Position numbers and translations under genes: made by a program
Shown: positions 6,752-7,053 of the stretch, piece by piece
Layout of the letters: every line of letters starts with the position of its first letter
Position numbering within the stretch: the stretch's first letter is position 1
Notes under the pieces: model-generated
What the model was told of the DNA's origin: nothing
The model's input: the letters and a program-made list of their open reading frames with translations, nothing else
Databases searched by the model: none
DNA from: Bacteroidales bacterium
GTDB taxonomy: Bacteria; Bacteroidota; Bacteroidia; Bacteroidales; Muribaculaceae
DNA length: 7,053 nt
Reading direction: 5' to 3'
Assembly (NCBI GenBank): GCA_900767075.1
Contig: CAAFXX010000570.1
Location: forward strand, 1 to 7,053

Positions 6752-6844
6752 TGTAGGGACATGCCTTTGGCATGTGGCACTGTTTATTTTTACATAATGC
6801 AGGACCGGTCTGAGATTTCTACATGCCGAAGGCATGTCCCTACA
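6752..6844. repeat. Pair of inverted REP-like hairpins (BIME-like element)
   Basis: Two 24-nt copies in opposite orientation (6752-6775 and 6821-6844) match at 23 of 24 positions. Each begins TGTAGGG and continues into its own perfect 7-bp hairpin, ACATGCC/GGCATGT, with a 3-nt loop (TTT in one; GAA as read on the plus strand in the other). A 45-nt spacer separates them. GTAG directly before a small hairpin, and pairing of two such units in opposite orientation, are hallmarks of REP sequences and their BIMEs, which are linked to REP-associated tyrosine transposases (RAYTs) in other bacteria. No transposase is in the window. It sits upstream of the minus-strand glycosyltransferase. Confidence 0.7.
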
Positions 6845-6884
6845 CGTCAAATGCACTTCTATTTTGTGTGTGAACTATAAATTG

Positions 6885-6919
6885 GAAAAGCCCGGAAGTT
6901 TAAAACTTCCGGGCTTTTC
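6885..6919. terminator. Palindromic terminator downstream of tRNA-Pro
   Basis: A perfect 17-bp inverted repeat (6885-6901 and 6903-6919) is centred on A6902. Its core is AAAAGCCCGGAAG/CTTCCGGGCTTTT, giving a GC-rich stem and a short T4 run on either strand. It begins about 10 nt after the 3' end of the minus-strand tRNA and would terminate it; being symmetrical it also blocks transcription arriving from the left. Confidence 0.85.
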
Positions 6920-6929
6920 ACTTTCTCAG

Positions 6930-7003
6930 TCGGGGTGACAAGATTCGAACTTGCGACCACACGCCCCCCAGACGCGTACTCTACCGGGCTGAGCTACATC
7001 CCG
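6930..7003 (-). tRNA. tRNA-Pro, anticodon GGG
   Basis: The minus strand folds into a full cloverleaf of 74 nt without encoded CCA. Acceptor arms are CGGGATG and CACCCCG with discriminator A73. The D stem is GCTC/GAGT with GG in the loop. The anticodon stem is CGCGT/GCGTG and the loop CTGGGGG, giving anticodon GGG (complement on the plus strand at about 6967-6969) with G37. The T arm is GCAAG-TTCGAAT-CTTGT. G37 and A73 are usual in proline tRNAs. It reads proline CCC/CCU codons. Oddities: an A5-C68 mismatch in the acceptor stem, where A5 breaks what would be CGGGGTG/CACCCCG, and several G-T wobbles (10-25, 49-65 and two in the anticodon stem). It is transcribed alone from its own promoter. Confidence 0.93.
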
Positions 7004-7014
7004 AATTGCGGGTG

Positions 7015-7045
7015 CAAATGTACGGCTTTATTTTAAAATAGCAAA
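7015..7045 (-). promoter_or_regulatory. Bacteroides-type promoter of tRNA-Pro
   Basis: On the minus strand, TTTG (7045-7042) and TACATTTG (7022-7015) are separated by 19 nt, an exact match to the -33/-7 consensus used by the Bacteroidota primary sigma factor. Transcription would begin around 7008-7010, a few nucleotides before the mature tRNA 5' end at 7003. This is also the best taxonomic pointer in the window. Confidence 0.85.
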
Positions 7046-7053
7046 TATTTATA

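Noticed and set aside
6752..6844. A CRISPR array or transposon terminal inverted repeats
   Set aside because: There are only two copies, in opposite orientation, with a 45-nt non-coding interval; no spacers, no transposase, and each copy is itself a hairpin, which fits a REP pair better.

Overview
The window looks like a chromosomal piece of a Bacteroidota genome, most likely order Bacteroidales. The evidence is: a tRNA promoter that matches the Bacteroides-type -33/-7 consensus (TTTG, 19 nt, TAnnTTTG) exactly, the absence of strong Shine-Dalgarno sequences before the genes, moderate GC content, and protein sequences of Bacteroidales character. A gut lineage such as Muribaculaceae would fit, but that is a guess. 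It is an ordinary chromosomal stretch with a small glycan-related section. I found no CRISPR array, phage, transposase or recognisable defence system.

Layout. Positions 1-1923 (+) hold the 3' two thirds of leuS (leucyl-tRNA synthetase), cut by the window edge. Two hairpins follow, the second a likely terminator. Positions 2056-3465 (+) encode an exported GH13 alpha-amylase-family enzyme with all catalytic residues, closed by a clear terminator. Positions 3650-4645 (+) encode an extended-SDR nucleotide-sugar epimerase/dehydratase. A 343-nt spacer with a run of nine Gs leads to a family 2 glycosyltransferase at 4989-5846 (+). A second family 2 glycosyltransferase lies convergently at 6698-5994 (-). 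The two convergent genes share a symmetrical palindromic terminator. The right end has a pair of inverted REP-like hairpins (6752-6844), a palindromic terminator, and a tRNA-Pro(GGG) gene on the minus strand with its own promoter.

How the genes may work together. The epimerase and the two glycosyltransferases are the kind of enzymes that make and transfer activated sugars for a surface polysaccharide or glycoprotein glycan. They are not one operon: two are on the plus strand separated by 343 nt, and the third is convergent. The amylase-family enzyme is a stand-alone gene with no SusC/SusD pair in view and belongs to alpha-glucan breakdown. leuS and the tRNA are housekeeping genes.

Most worth a second look: an altered threonine-rich editing motif in LeuRS, the paired REP-like element with outward GTAG ends, the G9 tract before the first glycosyltransferase together with its uncertain start, and an A5-C68 mismatch in the acceptor stem of the tRNA.
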